From Gemmatimonadaceae bacterium (GTDB taxonomy: Bacteria; Gemmatimonadota; Gemmatimonadetes; Gemmatimonadales; Gemmatimonadaceae), in contig JAICWO010000002.1 in the NCBI GenBank assembly GCA_025934775.1, positions 278,763-342,762 on the forward strand: a DNA stretch of 64,000 bases, in the 5' to 3' direction. Below are positions 24,802 to 33,103 of the stretch, piece after piece. Position 1 is the first letter of the stretch, and every line of letters begins with the position of its first letter. The position numbers and the translations under genes are program-made. The notes beneath the pieces are model-generated. The model was not told the origin of the DNA and did not search any database. It saw nothing but the letters and a program-made list of their open reading frames with translations.

Positions 24802-26463
24802 CTACCTCGCGCCCTCCGCCCCCTCGCGCCGCACCAGGACATAGAAGTTCGGATCCACCTTCACCGCCGCATCCGCCGCGACCGTGCCGGGAAGCGTCTT
24901 CCACGCCTCGGTCGCCGTGATCCACTGATACCGCGTGGTGTCCCCGATGCCGACGCGGACGCGCATCGCGAAGCCGGGAACGACGTCCGTCCAGTGATAC
25001 GCGAGCCGGCTATTCGTGATTTTGTATTCCAGAACTGGTATCTTGGTCGTCGTCAGATACTGCTGAAAGATCTTCGAGAAGTCCTGGCCGGCGAGCGCGC
25101 TGAGCTCGTGCTCGAATTCCGGGCTCGAGACGGTCTGATGCCAGAAATGCGATTGCAGCCCGCGCAGCACGCCGCGCCACTTCGCATCATTGTCGACGAG
25201 CTGGCGGAGCATGTTGATCATGCTGCCGCCCTTGTAGTACATGTCGCCCGAGCCCTCGGCGTTCACGCCGTAGGCCGGGATGATCGGCTCATCGTTCCGA
25301 ACGAGACGACGGCTGCCGATGATGTACCGCTCGCCCGCGTCCTTCCCCTGCTGGCATTCGGTGTAAATCCCCTCCGCGTAGTTCGCGAAGCTCTCGTGGA
25401 TCCACATGTCCGCCTGGTCCTTGCCGGTGATGTTGTTCCCCCACCACTCGTGCGCGCTCTCGTGCACGATGATGAAATCCCACTCGAGTCCGAGACCGGT
25501 CGCCGAGAGATCGCGGCCGAGGTAGCCGTTCTTGAAGTGATTGCCGTACGCGACGCCGCTCTGATGCTCCATGCCGAGGTGCGGCGCCTCGATGAGCTTG
25601 TAGCCGTCCGGATACCACGGGTATGGCCCGAACCAGTGCTCGAAGCACTTCATCATCGACTTGGCCTGCTGGAACTGCACGCGCGCCGTGTCGAGGTGGT
25701 ACGCGAGCGGCCAGAAGTCCATCGTCAACTTGCCTTTCTCACCCTCGTACGAGTCGGCGATATGTGCGTACTGGCCCGCGTTCACCTCGACGTCGTACGT
25801 GTTGATCGGTTCCGTGACGAACCACTCGTACGTGGTCGTCCCGTCGGAGTTGTGCGTCGTCGAGCGCAGCCGGCCGTTGGAGACGTCCATCATCGGGTCC
25901 GGCACCGTGATCGCGATGCGCTGGCTGTCCGGCTCGTCGGCGAGGAGGTCTTTCACCGGCCACCACACGCTCGCGCCGAGTCCTTCGTTCGCCGTCGCGA
26001 TCCAGCGGTTGCCGAGCGAATCGTGCTGCCAGATGAAACCACCGTCCCACGGCGGCCGCATCGCCGCGCGCGGTTTGCCGTGATAATAGACGGTCACGGT
26101 GTTCTTGGTGCCCGCGCGCTGCGGAGCGGTGAGCGCGACGAAGAACGCATTGCTGTCGCGGCGGAACGTGAGCGTGTGTCCGTCCTGGACCATGCTGTCC
26201 GCTTCGAGCGGTACCTGGAGATCGATCTGCATCTCCTTCGCCGGTTTGAGCACGCGATACGTGATCGCGTTCCATCCCGAGATGCTGCTGTCGACCGGGT
26301 TTACACGCACGTGCAAGTCATAGAACGACGCGTCCCACCACGCGCGCGCGGGCCCGTTCGTCCCGCGAACGGTGTCAGCGTGGGTGTAGACGCGAGGCCT
26401 GCGCTGCGCATTCGCGGCGGCGGCGCAGAAGAAGAGCGAGAGCAAGGCAACGATTCGACGCAT
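24802..26463 (-). CDS. Secreted M1-family zinc metallopeptidase
   Basis: 553 residues with a signal peptide (1-19). Gluzincin motif HESAHEWWGN (zinc histidines and catalytic Glu) with the third ligand Glu in ESFANYAEG 18 residues on, as in aminopeptidase N. The substrate loop is GMEHQSGVAYGN, in place of the usual GAMEN. The N-terminal beta-domain (about 40-230) is complete; the C-terminal helical domain is shortened (family members are often 600-900 residues). Probably a periplasmic or secreted aminopeptidase. It is divergent from the M13 peptidase gene at 26596, suggesting joint peptide scavenging. Confidence 0.92.
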   Translation of the reverse strand: MRRIVALLSLFFCAAAANAQRRPRVYTHADTVRGTNGPARAWWDASFYDLHVRVNPVDSSISGWNAITYRVLKPAKEMQIDLQVPLEADSMVQDGHTLTFRRDSNAFFVALTAPQRAGTKNTVTVYYHGKPRAAMRPPWDGGFIWQHDSLGNRWIATANEGLGASVWWPVKDLLADEPDSQRIAITVPDPMMDVSNGRLRSTTHNSDGTTTYEWFVTEPINTYDVEVNAGQYAHIADSYEGEKGKLTMDFWPLAYHLDTARVQFQQAKSMMKCFEHWFGPYPWYPDGYKLIEAPHLGMEHQSGVAYGNHFKNGYLGRDLSATGLGLEWDFIIVHESAHEWWGNNITGKDQADMWIHESFANYAEGIYTECQQGKDAGERYIIGSRRLVRNDEPIIPAYGVNAEGSGDMYYKGGSMINMLRQLVDNDAKWRGVLRGLQSHFWHQTVSSPEFEHELSALAGQDFSKIFQQYLTTTKIPVLEYKITNSRLAYHWTDVVPGFAMRVRVGIGDTTRYQWITATEAWKTLPGTVAADAAVKVDPNFYVLVRREGAEGAR

Positions 26464-26595
26464 GGATCAGCGGGTCCGGGAGTGTGTTCAGATTCAAGCT
26501 ACAGTCCCGCGCTGGGAGCGCACAACGCGCCAACGTCGTTGACCGGCCACGGGCTCGCGCAATACGTTCGATAGCCCCCACTTTCGGACTCTCGC

Positions 26596-28635
26596 ATGAT
26601 CGGTCGTTTGGCCCTTGCCGCGGCGCTCGTCGCGGCGACCTCGCTTCAGGCGCAGAACGCGATCCGGCCGCTCGAGGTCGTCGACACGAGCTACATGAAC
26701 CATCACGCCAACGCGTGCGTCGACTTCTTCGACTTCGCGAACGCCGGGTGGCTCGCTCGCGACACGATCCCGGCCGCGTATTCGTCGTCGGGTGTCGGTC
26801 GCGAGATGTCCGACAACAATCAACTCGTCGTCAGGTCCGTGCTCGACGACGCGATGGCGAAGCGCGCGTCGCTCCCGGCGACGAGCACCGAGCACAAGCT
26901 GGGCACGTTCTACGCGACGTGTATGGATTCGACGGCGGCGGAGCACGCCGGCATCGCGCCGATCCGACCGACGCTCGCCGCGATCGACGCGATCACGTCG
27001 CGGCGGCAGCTCGTGGCGGAGATCGGCACGCTGCAGATGGCCGGGGTCAACGCCGCGTTCGGGTACGGCCCCGACGTCGACGAGCACGACGCCAAGCATT
27101 ACATCGCCGACTTCGGCTCCGGCGGCCTCGGGCTGCCGGATCGCGACTACTACACGAACACCGATCCGTCGAGCGACTCGCTGCACGTCGCGTACAAAGC
27201 GCACGTCGCGACGCTGCTCGCGTTGGCGGGCGAAAGCGCCGAGCGCGCGCGCGACGAGGCGAATCGTATCTTCGCGCTCGAGACGGAGCTCGCGAAGGCC
27301 ACGCTCACCAACACCGAGCGGCGGGACCCCGCCGCGACGGATCATCCAATGCCGATCGACAAGTTTCGCGCGATGACGCCGAACGTCGACTGGAGCACGT
27401 ATTTCCGCAACGTGGGCCTCACCGCGCCGCTCCGGAAAGTGAATGTCGCCGAGCCGAAGTTCTACGCCCGGCTCGATTCGCTCATCGCGGAACGCCCATT
27501 AGCGGATTGGCAAGCCTACCTGCGCTATCACGCGATCGCCCAAGCCGCACCGTGGCTCAGCACGCCATTCGTGAATGAGAATTTCGCGTTCTCTAAACGA
27601 TTCACGGGCGCCAAGGCCATGCTGCCGCGCTGGAAGCGCTGCCTCCAGGTCACCGACGGCATGATCGGCGAGGCGCTCGGCCAGGCATACGTGCAGAAGA
27701 CCTTCTCGCCCGCCGCCCGCGCGCGCGCGAAGCAAGTGATCGACGACATCCGCGCCGCGTTCGGCGAGCGCGTGAAGAAGCTCGACTGGATGTCCGATGC
27801 CACGAAGCGGCAAGCCGAGTACAAGTTGTCGAAGGTTGGCGAGAAGGTGGGATATCCCGACCGGTGGCGCGACTATACAAGGCTCGTGACGACCGACGGT
27901 CCGTTCGCGACGAACGTGGCGCGCGCGAACCAGTTCGAGTGGAAGCGCACGATCAATCGCCCCGGTGCGCCGGTCGACACGACGGAATGGGACATGACCG
28001 TGCCGACGGTGAACGCGTACTACAGCGGCACCAAGAACGAGATGGTCTTTCCGGCGGGTGCGCTCGCGCCGCAGACGTTCGACCCGAAAGCCGACGATGC
28101 GGCCAACTATGGCTCCCTCGGCGGCAGTTGGGCGGGGCACGAGCTCACGCACGGCTTCGACGACGAAGGACGCCACTACGACGCATCGGGGAATCTCCGC
28201 GACTGGTGGCAGCCGAGCGATTCGGTCCACTTCTCGAAAGAGGCGCAGAAAGTCGTCGATCAATTCAACGGATACGTGCAGGTCGACACGTTCCACGTGA
28301 ACGGCAAGCTCACGTTGGGCGAGAACATCGCCGACTACGGTGGACTGCTCACGGCGTACGACGCGCTCCAGCGTGCGCTGCAGCGGAACGGGCGGCCGGG
28401 GTTGATCGACGGGCTGACGCCCGAGCAGCGGTTCTACGTCGCGTACGCGCAGAGCTGGCGCGCGCACACCCGGCCCGAGTCGATGCGCAATCGCGTCACG
28501 GTGGACCCGCACGCGCCGGAGCGATGGCGCGTGAACGGGCCGCTCTCGAATATCCCCGCGTTCGCCGCGGCGTTCGGCTGTAAGCCGGGCGATCCGATGG
28601 TGCGACCCGCGGCGCTCGTGCCGCACATCTGGTAA
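26596..28635 (+). CDS. Secreted M13-family (neprilysin/PepO-like) metallopeptidase
   Basis: 679 residues with a signal peptide (MIGRLALAAALVAATSLQA). N-terminal M13 domain (DFFDFANAGWLARDTIPA), then the catalytic domain with NAYY (VPTVNAYYSGTKNEMVFPAG), zinc motif GHELTHGFDDEGR, third ligand GENIADYGG, and the C-terminal CKPGDPMVRP. All hallmark residues are present and the length is typical. It degrades peptides, probably in the periplasm. The 133-bp spacer to the divergent M1 gene should hold both promoters. Confidence 0.95.
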   Translation: MIGRLALAAALVAATSLQAQNAIRPLEVVDTSYMNHHANACVDFFDFANAGWLARDTIPAAYSSSGVGREMSDNNQLVVRSVLDDAMAKRASLPATSTEHKLGTFYATCMDSTAAEHAGIAPIRPTLAAIDAITSRRQLVAEIGTLQMAGVNAAFGYGPDVDEHDAKHYIADFGSGGLGLPDRDYYTNTDPSSDSLHVAYKAHVATLLALAGESAERARDEANRIFALETELAKATLTNTERRDPAATDHPMPIDKFRAMTPNVDWSTYFRNVGLTAPLRKVNVAEPKFYARLDSLIAERPLADWQAYLRYHAIAQAAPWLSTPFVNENFAFSKRFTGAKAMLPRWKRCLQVTDGMIGEALGQAYVQKTFSPAARARAKQVIDDIRAAFGERVKKLDWMSDATKRQAEYKLSKVGEKVGYPDRWRDYTRLVTTDGPFATNVARANQFEWKRTINRPGAPVDTTEWDMTVPTVNAYYSGTKNEMVFPAGALAPQTFDPKADDAANYGSLGGSWAGHELTHGFDDEGRHYDASGNLRDWWQPSDSVHFSKEAQKVVDQFNGYVQVDTFHVNGKLTLGENIADYGGLLTAYDALQRALQRNGRPGLIDGLTPEQRFYVAYAQSWRAHTRPESMRNRVTVDPHAPERWRVNGPLSNIPAFAAAFGCKPGDPMVRPAALVPHIW

Positions 28636-28653
28636 CCTCGACGAACCACGACC

Positions 28654-29240
28654 ATGGGCAAGCGAGACAAGCGCGTTGACGCGTACATCGCGAAGTCGGC
28701 CGACTTCGCCAAGCCCTCGGTTTCGTACGCGAGGCGGTGCACGCGGGATGTCCGGATGTTGAGGAAACTATAAAGTGGGGAATGCCGGCGTTCAGCCATG
28801 ACGGACTGCTGTGCAACATGTCCGCGTTCAAGGAGCACTGTCGATTCGGATTCTGGAAAGGCGCGCTCGTCGTGGGCGATGGCGAACCGACGGCGCCGAA
28901 CGGCCATTTCGGCGACATCACGTCGCTCGCCGATCTTCCGAACAAGAAGGCGCTCGCGGGCTACGTGAAGAAGGCGGCCGAGCTCAACGCGTCAGGCGTG
29001 AAGGTCCAGCGCGCGAAGAAGCCGGCGAAGAAGCCGCTCCCGGTGCCCGACGACCTCTCGGCGGCGCTCACGAAGAACAAGAAGGCGCGGGCCACCTTCG
29101 AGAACTTCGCGCCGAGCCATCAGCGCGAATACGTGGAGTGGATCACGGAGGCCAAGCAGCCGGCCACGCGCGAACGCCGGCTCGCCCAAGCGATCGAATG
29201 GATGGCGGAGGGGAAGCGGCGGAATTGGAAGTATGAGTAG
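28654..29240 (+). pseudogene. DUF1801/YdeI-like protein gene with a 5' frameshift
   Basis: The start at ATG 28654 reads MGKRDKRVDAYIAKSADFAKP, the usual N-terminus of YdeI/DUF1801-like proteins, but soon meets a stop. From about 28714 the homologous sequence continues one frame over: FVREAVHAGCPDVEETIKWGMPAF, CNMSAFKEHCRFGFWKGALV and a KKPAKKPLPVPDDL linker before a C-terminal YdeI-like domain (FENFAPSHQREYVEWITEAKQ). Adding one base at the CCC near 28712 restores one continuous frame of about 195 residues. From 28737 the second frame could still give a 167-residue protein. True mutation, programmed shift or sequencing error cannot be separated here. Confidence 0.75.
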
Positions 29241-29347
29241 GAGAGTGGAGAGTGGAGCGTGGAGCGTGGAGAGTGGCTACGACTACCGGCGCGCCGTTCG
29301 CCTGTCTCTCCACTCTCGACTCTCCCTTCTCGACTCTCCAGCTTCCA
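29241..29347. repeat. Inverted arrays of 7-bp GAGAGTG/CTCTCCA words
   Basis: The left arm is five heptamers (GAGAGTG, GAGAGTG, GAGCGTG, GAGCGTG, GAGAGTG) at 29241-29275; the right arm is about six TCTCCAC/TCTCGAC-type heptamers at 29305-29347. They can pair around a 30-nt loop. The array lies between the frameshifted gene and a small membrane protein gene. Confidence 0.8.
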
Positions 29348-29438
29348 GCCTCTTCCGTCCCATTCTTAACGCCGACTCCCATGTGTTCCCAATTATATTT
29401 CTCATCATGGGAATTCCATTTGGGCTGGGGAGGCTATC

Positions 29439-29717
29439 GTGACTCTAGGGCTGGGACTGGTACCGATCGTCCCGATTCTGCTGCTTCCGTTCATTCTGAT
29501 TTTCTTCGTCATCGTATTTCCGATCTGGGGTGTCTCGCTCGGCGTGCTCGGATTGGTGCTCCTGATCGTTCGCGGACTCAACTGGCTGCTCCAGAAGGTT
29601 GGCGTGCATGGGCTCGAGGGGACGGTGGCTGGAATTCACAAGGCGTTCCGGTGGGTCTTGACGTTCGGCGGGCTGGCGGAGAAGGTGACGGCGTCGAAGG
29701 AAGCGCCGACTCCCTGA
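29439..29717 (+). CDS. Small two-helix membrane protein, function unknown
   Basis: 92 residues from GTG 29439, preceded by GGGGAGG. Two hydrophobic helices (about 5-27 and 28-50) are followed by an amphipathic stretch (LLQKVGVHGLEGTVAGIHKAFRWVLTFGG) and a short polar tail. No family is recognised. It is 17 bp upstream of the cupin gene in the same direction, so the two are probably co-transcribed. Confidence 0.7.
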   Translation: MTLGLGLVPIVPILLLPFILIFFVIVFPIWGVSLGVLGLVLLIVRGLNWLLQKVGVHGLEGTVAGIHKAFRWVLTFGGLAEKVTASKEAPTP

Positions 29718-29734
29718 ACCATTTCACGCGACAC

Positions 29735-30205
29735 ATGCGATCGATCATCACGCTCTTGCTCGGGATGGCGATCGTCCCGGCCCTCGGCGCGCAAGCGGCG
29801 AAGCTGGCGAAGGCGGCGACCGTCATCACGCCCGCGCAACTGCATCACACGGCCGATTCGCTGCCGCGGGGCGCGTCTCGCACCGCGCAGCTGGGTGGTG
29901 GCTCGGGCTACACGTACGCGCTCACGCAGCGCGACAGCAGCGGCGGTGTGGAGCGGCACGCCGACTGGACCGACATGTTCGTCGTCCAGTCAGGCAAAGC
30001 GCGCATCCTGACGGGCGGCACGATCGACGGCGGGAAGGAAGCGTCGCCGGGCGAGTGGCGCGGCGGCACGATCGCGGGCGGGACGACGCGGGCGATCGCG
30101 CCGGGCGACGTCGTGATCGTACCCGCGGGAACGCCGCACCAGATGATTCTCGCGCCCGGAACGAGAATAGCATATCTCGCATTCAAGATTGCGAGAGAGA
30201 AATAG
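29735..30205 (+). CDS. Secreted cupin-domain protein
   Basis: 156 residues with a signal peptide (MRSIITLLLGMAIVPALGAQA). The cupin barrel has motif 1 around VERHADWTDMFVVQSGKARILTGG, with one histidine and acidic residues, and motif 2 in PGDVVIVPAGTPHQMI, with a conserved His. A metal-binding, non-enzymatic or small-molecule isomerase/oxygenase role is possible. ATG 29735 has no good ribosome site and may depend on translation of the upstream small membrane gene. Confidence 0.82.
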   Translation: MRSIITLLLGMAIVPALGAQAAKLAKAATVITPAQLHHTADSLPRGASRTAQLGGGSGYTYALTQRDSSGGVERHADWTDMFVVQSGKARILTGGTIDGGKEASPGEWRGGTIAGGTTRAIAPGDVVIVPAGTPHQMILAPGTRIAYLAFKIAREK

Positions 30206-30240
30206 CTTATCATTCCCAATGGCTGATGGCGGGAGCGGGC

Positions 30241-30529
30241 GGCGGGAGCTGACAGCCCCAGTTCCCAGCTCGGCTGTTCGCTATCAGCGACAGCGATCTG
30301 AGGAGCTCGGAACGAAGCGTTGAATGGGAGCGCGTGCCGTGCCCCGCGCGGCCCTCCGAGGATCACTGCCGAACCGGGTGCCCGGACAACTTCCCGCCGT
30401 GCCACGCGTGGCGTCCACGCCACCCGAAGCTGACCCCCGCTCCCATCACACACTTCCAAATTCCTCGGATAGCTGTCGCCGATAGCGAACAGCCGAGCCG
30501 GGAACTGACGGCTTGCTGTCATCTCCGCC
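30241..30529. mobile_element. Palindromic intergenic element D (long inverted arms)
   Basis: Fills the 325-bp gap between the cupin and the outer-membrane protein gene. CAGTTCCC[A/G]GCTCGGCTG then TTCGCTATC[A/G]GCGACAGC occurs at 30258-30295 and as its reverse complement at about 30470-30509, with only two differences over about 40 bp. Weaker pairing continues outwards (GGCGGGAGCTGACAGC with its counterpart at 30515-30529) and inwards (ATGGGAGCG). No ORF is credible. It looks like a non-autonomous element or an inverted duplication. Confidence 0.7.
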
Positions 30530-30530
30530 G

Positions 30531-32825
30531 TCACGACATTCGGAATACATAACTCAACTTCACAAAGAACTCATCGCTCGTCCGCCGCAGCCGCTGGAAC
30601 GCCAACGGATCCGGCTCGCTCAAGCTCCCGCCATAGCCGAGAAAGAACACCGTCCCCGGCGTTGGACGGTACGAGAAGAGCCAATCCGTCCGCAGTGCGT
30701 TCGAGGCGCTCACCGTCGACGGCGTCAGCGTTCCATTCACGTCGAACAACAGCACCTGGCCCGTCGCCGGATCAACGAGCGGCTCGCGCCGTTGCGCGGT
30801 GTACTGCGAGACGACCCGCACGAACACCGGGCGGGCGAGCTGGTACTCGATCTTGAGTCGCGGGATGTACGTGAAGGTCGAGCGCGCTCGATCGGTGCGG
30901 CGGGTGAACTCGCTGCTCGCGTACGTGGCGTTCACGCGAAGACGCGCGCTCGGCCGGAGGTCGAGCGTCGCGTTGTAGTCGACGCGCTGCACGCGCGAGG
31001 TCTCGAGAAAATCGACGTCGTTGCCGATCGTCGTGCCGAGCGACAGATCCCACTTCGGGAACTGCGGCGTCGCGATGCTGAACGAGTTGAGCGCGGTCTC
31101 GATGCGGCCCGGCGGCACGAACGGAACGTTCGGCCCCGCGAACGTGCCGGCGTACGACGACGACGCGAATCCGTAGCTCGAGAGCTTGGGATTCAGCCCG
31201 ACGCTCCACCCGCCGCGCAGCGTGAACTGCATCTGCGCGTTGGCGTGATCCTCGAGCAGACTCTTCGCCGCGAAAAAGTCGCCGTAGTTCCACAGCCCCT
31301 GGACCGTGGCGAACACGTTGAATCGCTCGAGCAGCGCGCCGGGCTTTCCATAATACGTATAACGATTCGATGCATTCGGCTGCACGTACCCCACGCGCGG
31401 CACGAACCCATTGTCGTCCTGAAATTGCGGCGCGATGCCGAGCACGTTGTAGTGGAAGCCGAAGCTGCGCCCGGTGCCGTCGAGCACCGCTTCCCACATC
31501 GGGCCCGCGCGCGTGACGCCGTTCGCGTGCGTCGCGCTGCTCACGAGCTGGAATTGCGCGAAGTACTCTCGCCAGAACACGATGTGCGTGTCCGCGCCGA
31601 ACACGCGGTTGTACCGTCCCGCGCCCGCGCGGTCGCTGTAGAGCAGTCCCGCCTGCGACTGCTCGCCGAACGCCTGCGTGAGCCGCACGAGATCGACGAG
31701 CGGATGGCTCGCATCGAACGCGCTCGATGCGGCATCGACGGCCGAGAGCACGGCGATGTTCGCGCGTCCGATCTGCCCGGTGAGCTTCATCGCGCCCTGC
31801 GGCTGCACGATCGTGCGCGTGTACACGAGTGTGTTGGGTGCGTTGAACTGATCGAGTCCTTCGACGAAGAAGGGGCGCTTCTCCGGGTAGAACAGGGCGA
31901 AGCGTTCGTCGGCGGCGATCTGGGTCGCGTCGGCTTCGACCTGCGAGAAGTCCGGCTTCACGGTGCCGTTGAGCACGAAATCGCTGCCGAGCGCCCACCG
32001 CACGTTGCCGCCGAGCTGCGGGTTCGCGTCGTACGTCCAACCGACCTGGTTTGCGCTCGGCGCGCCGTTGATCGTGTTGGTGAGCTCGGGATTGAGCTCG
32101 ACGACCGAGCCGTGATGCATTCCAGTCAGACCGTCGAGAAAACCTTCCTGCGAGATGAACGACGCCGACGCGCGCTTCGCGGGCGTCCACGTCTCCTCGT
32201 AGCCGTTGTGCTGCACGTGCCGGTCGACCTGAAAGCCCCAGCGTTCGTTCGAGCCCGGCGGATAGCGCAGGCTGCTGAACGGAATGCGAATCTCGACTTC
32301 GTACCCGTACCCGGTGACGTGCCCCTTGGATTCCCAGACGAAGTCCGCGCTCAAATCGTTCTGGCCGGGCGCGACGTTCGAGCCGGGAATGAACCCGCCG
32401 ACTTCGCTCTTGGTACCATCGGCCTGCACGCCGAGCGGATTGACGATGAACACGAACGCGCGATTGCGCTCGTCGAACGTGTCGAGGTGAAGCTCGACAT
32501 TGTCGTCAGACGAGATGCGGTCGCGGTCGGCGAGGGTGGCCGAGACGGGCGCGTGCGGCTCGAACGCGCGAATCCCGAAGTACATCGCGCTCGACGAGTA
32601 CCAGACCCGTACCTCGGTGGAATCAGGCGCCGGGCGGCCGTCGGCGGGCTGGTACTCCGAGAAGCCGGTGAGGAGCGCGGCCTGCTGCCACACGGGCTCG
32701 TCCAGGTTGCCGTCGATCGTGATCTCGGTCTCGACCTTGGGTGGACGCACGGACGTCTGGCCGGCGCGGCCGTTGTAGACGGGTTGGGCGGCGAGTTGGA
32801 AGGCGGCGAGGAACGGCAGGAGCAT
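30531..32825 (-). CDS. DUF5916-type outer-membrane beta-barrel protein with CBM9-like head (first paralogue)
   Basis: 764 residues with a short signal peptide (MLLPFLAAFQLAAQ). The N-terminal CBM9-like domain (about 28-215) starts with EITIDGNLDEPVWQQAALLTGF and includes YFGIRAFEP and DDNVELHLDTF. The rest (about 240-764) has alternating hydrophobic strands, the DUF5916 signature FALFYPEKRPFFVEGLDQF, and ends in SYVFRMS with aromatic/hydrophobic alternation, as in outer-membrane barrels. It may bind glycans or peptides at the surface; no enzymatic residues are known. Paralogue of 47839-50520. Confidence 0.85.
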   Translation of the reverse strand: MLLPFLAAFQLAAQPVYNGRAGQTSVRPPKVETEITIDGNLDEPVWQQAALLTGFSEYQPADGRPAPDSTEVRVWYSSSAMYFGIRAFEPHAPVSATLADRDRISSDDNVELHLDTFDERNRAFVFIVNPLGVQADGTKSEVGGFIPGSNVAPGQNDLSADFVWESKGHVTGYGYEVEIRIPFSSLRYPPGSNERWGFQVDRHVQHNGYEETWTPAKRASASFISQEGFLDGLTGMHHGSVVELNPELTNTINGAPSANQVGWTYDANPQLGGNVRWALGSDFVLNGTVKPDFSQVEADATQIAADERFALFYPEKRPFFVEGLDQFNAPNTLVYTRTIVQPQGAMKLTGQIGRANIAVLSAVDAASSAFDASHPLVDLVRLTQAFGEQSQAGLLYSDRAGAGRYNRVFGADTHIVFWREYFAQFQLVSSATHANGVTRAGPMWEAVLDGTGRSFGFHYNVLGIAPQFQDDNGFVPRVGYVQPNASNRYTYYGKPGALLERFNVFATVQGLWNYGDFFAAKSLLEDHANAQMQFTLRGGWSVGLNPKLSSYGFASSSYAGTFAGPNVPFVPPGRIETALNSFSIATPQFPKWDLSLGTTIGNDVDFLETSRVQRVDYNATLDLRPSARLRVNATYASSEFTRRTDRARSTFTYIPRLKIEYQLARPVFVRVVSQYTAQRREPLVDPATGQVLLFDVNGTLTPSTVSASNALRTDWLFSYRPTPGTVFFLGYGGSLSEPDPLAFQRLRRTSDEFFVKLSYVFRMS

Positions 32826-32868
32826 CGGGTCGAGGCGGGGTTGGGATGGCTCGTGGCGCGGGGTGGGG

Positions 32869-33002
32869 ATCGCGACGTCGAACCTGAGACCAGTCGCGAG
32901 AGCCGAGACTCGAGAGCCGAGATGCGAGACCCGATCGTGGTCTCGCGGCTCTCAGCTCGGCTCTCGCGTCTCGAAACTGGTCTCGGGCAGCGACGTCGCG
33001 AT
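32869..33002. repeat. Nearly continuous palindrome of 7-bp CGAGA words
   Basis: The left arm reads GATCGCGACGTCG, then heptamers GAGACCA, GTCGCGA, GAGCCGA, GACTCGA, GAGCCGA, GATGCGA, GACCCGA. The right arm is the approximate reverse complement ending CGACGTCGCGATC at 33002. Arms of about 60 bp meet around 32935 with little loop. It lies between two divergent genes for secreted proteins. Confidence 0.8.
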
Positions 33003-33103
33003 CGTGGCGCGGCGCCTGAATATATCTATTGGCCTCCCCCCTCTGTCCGACTCCACGCCCCCGGGATACTCTATCCTGCGTCCCATCATGGAGCCCTCTG
33101 ACA

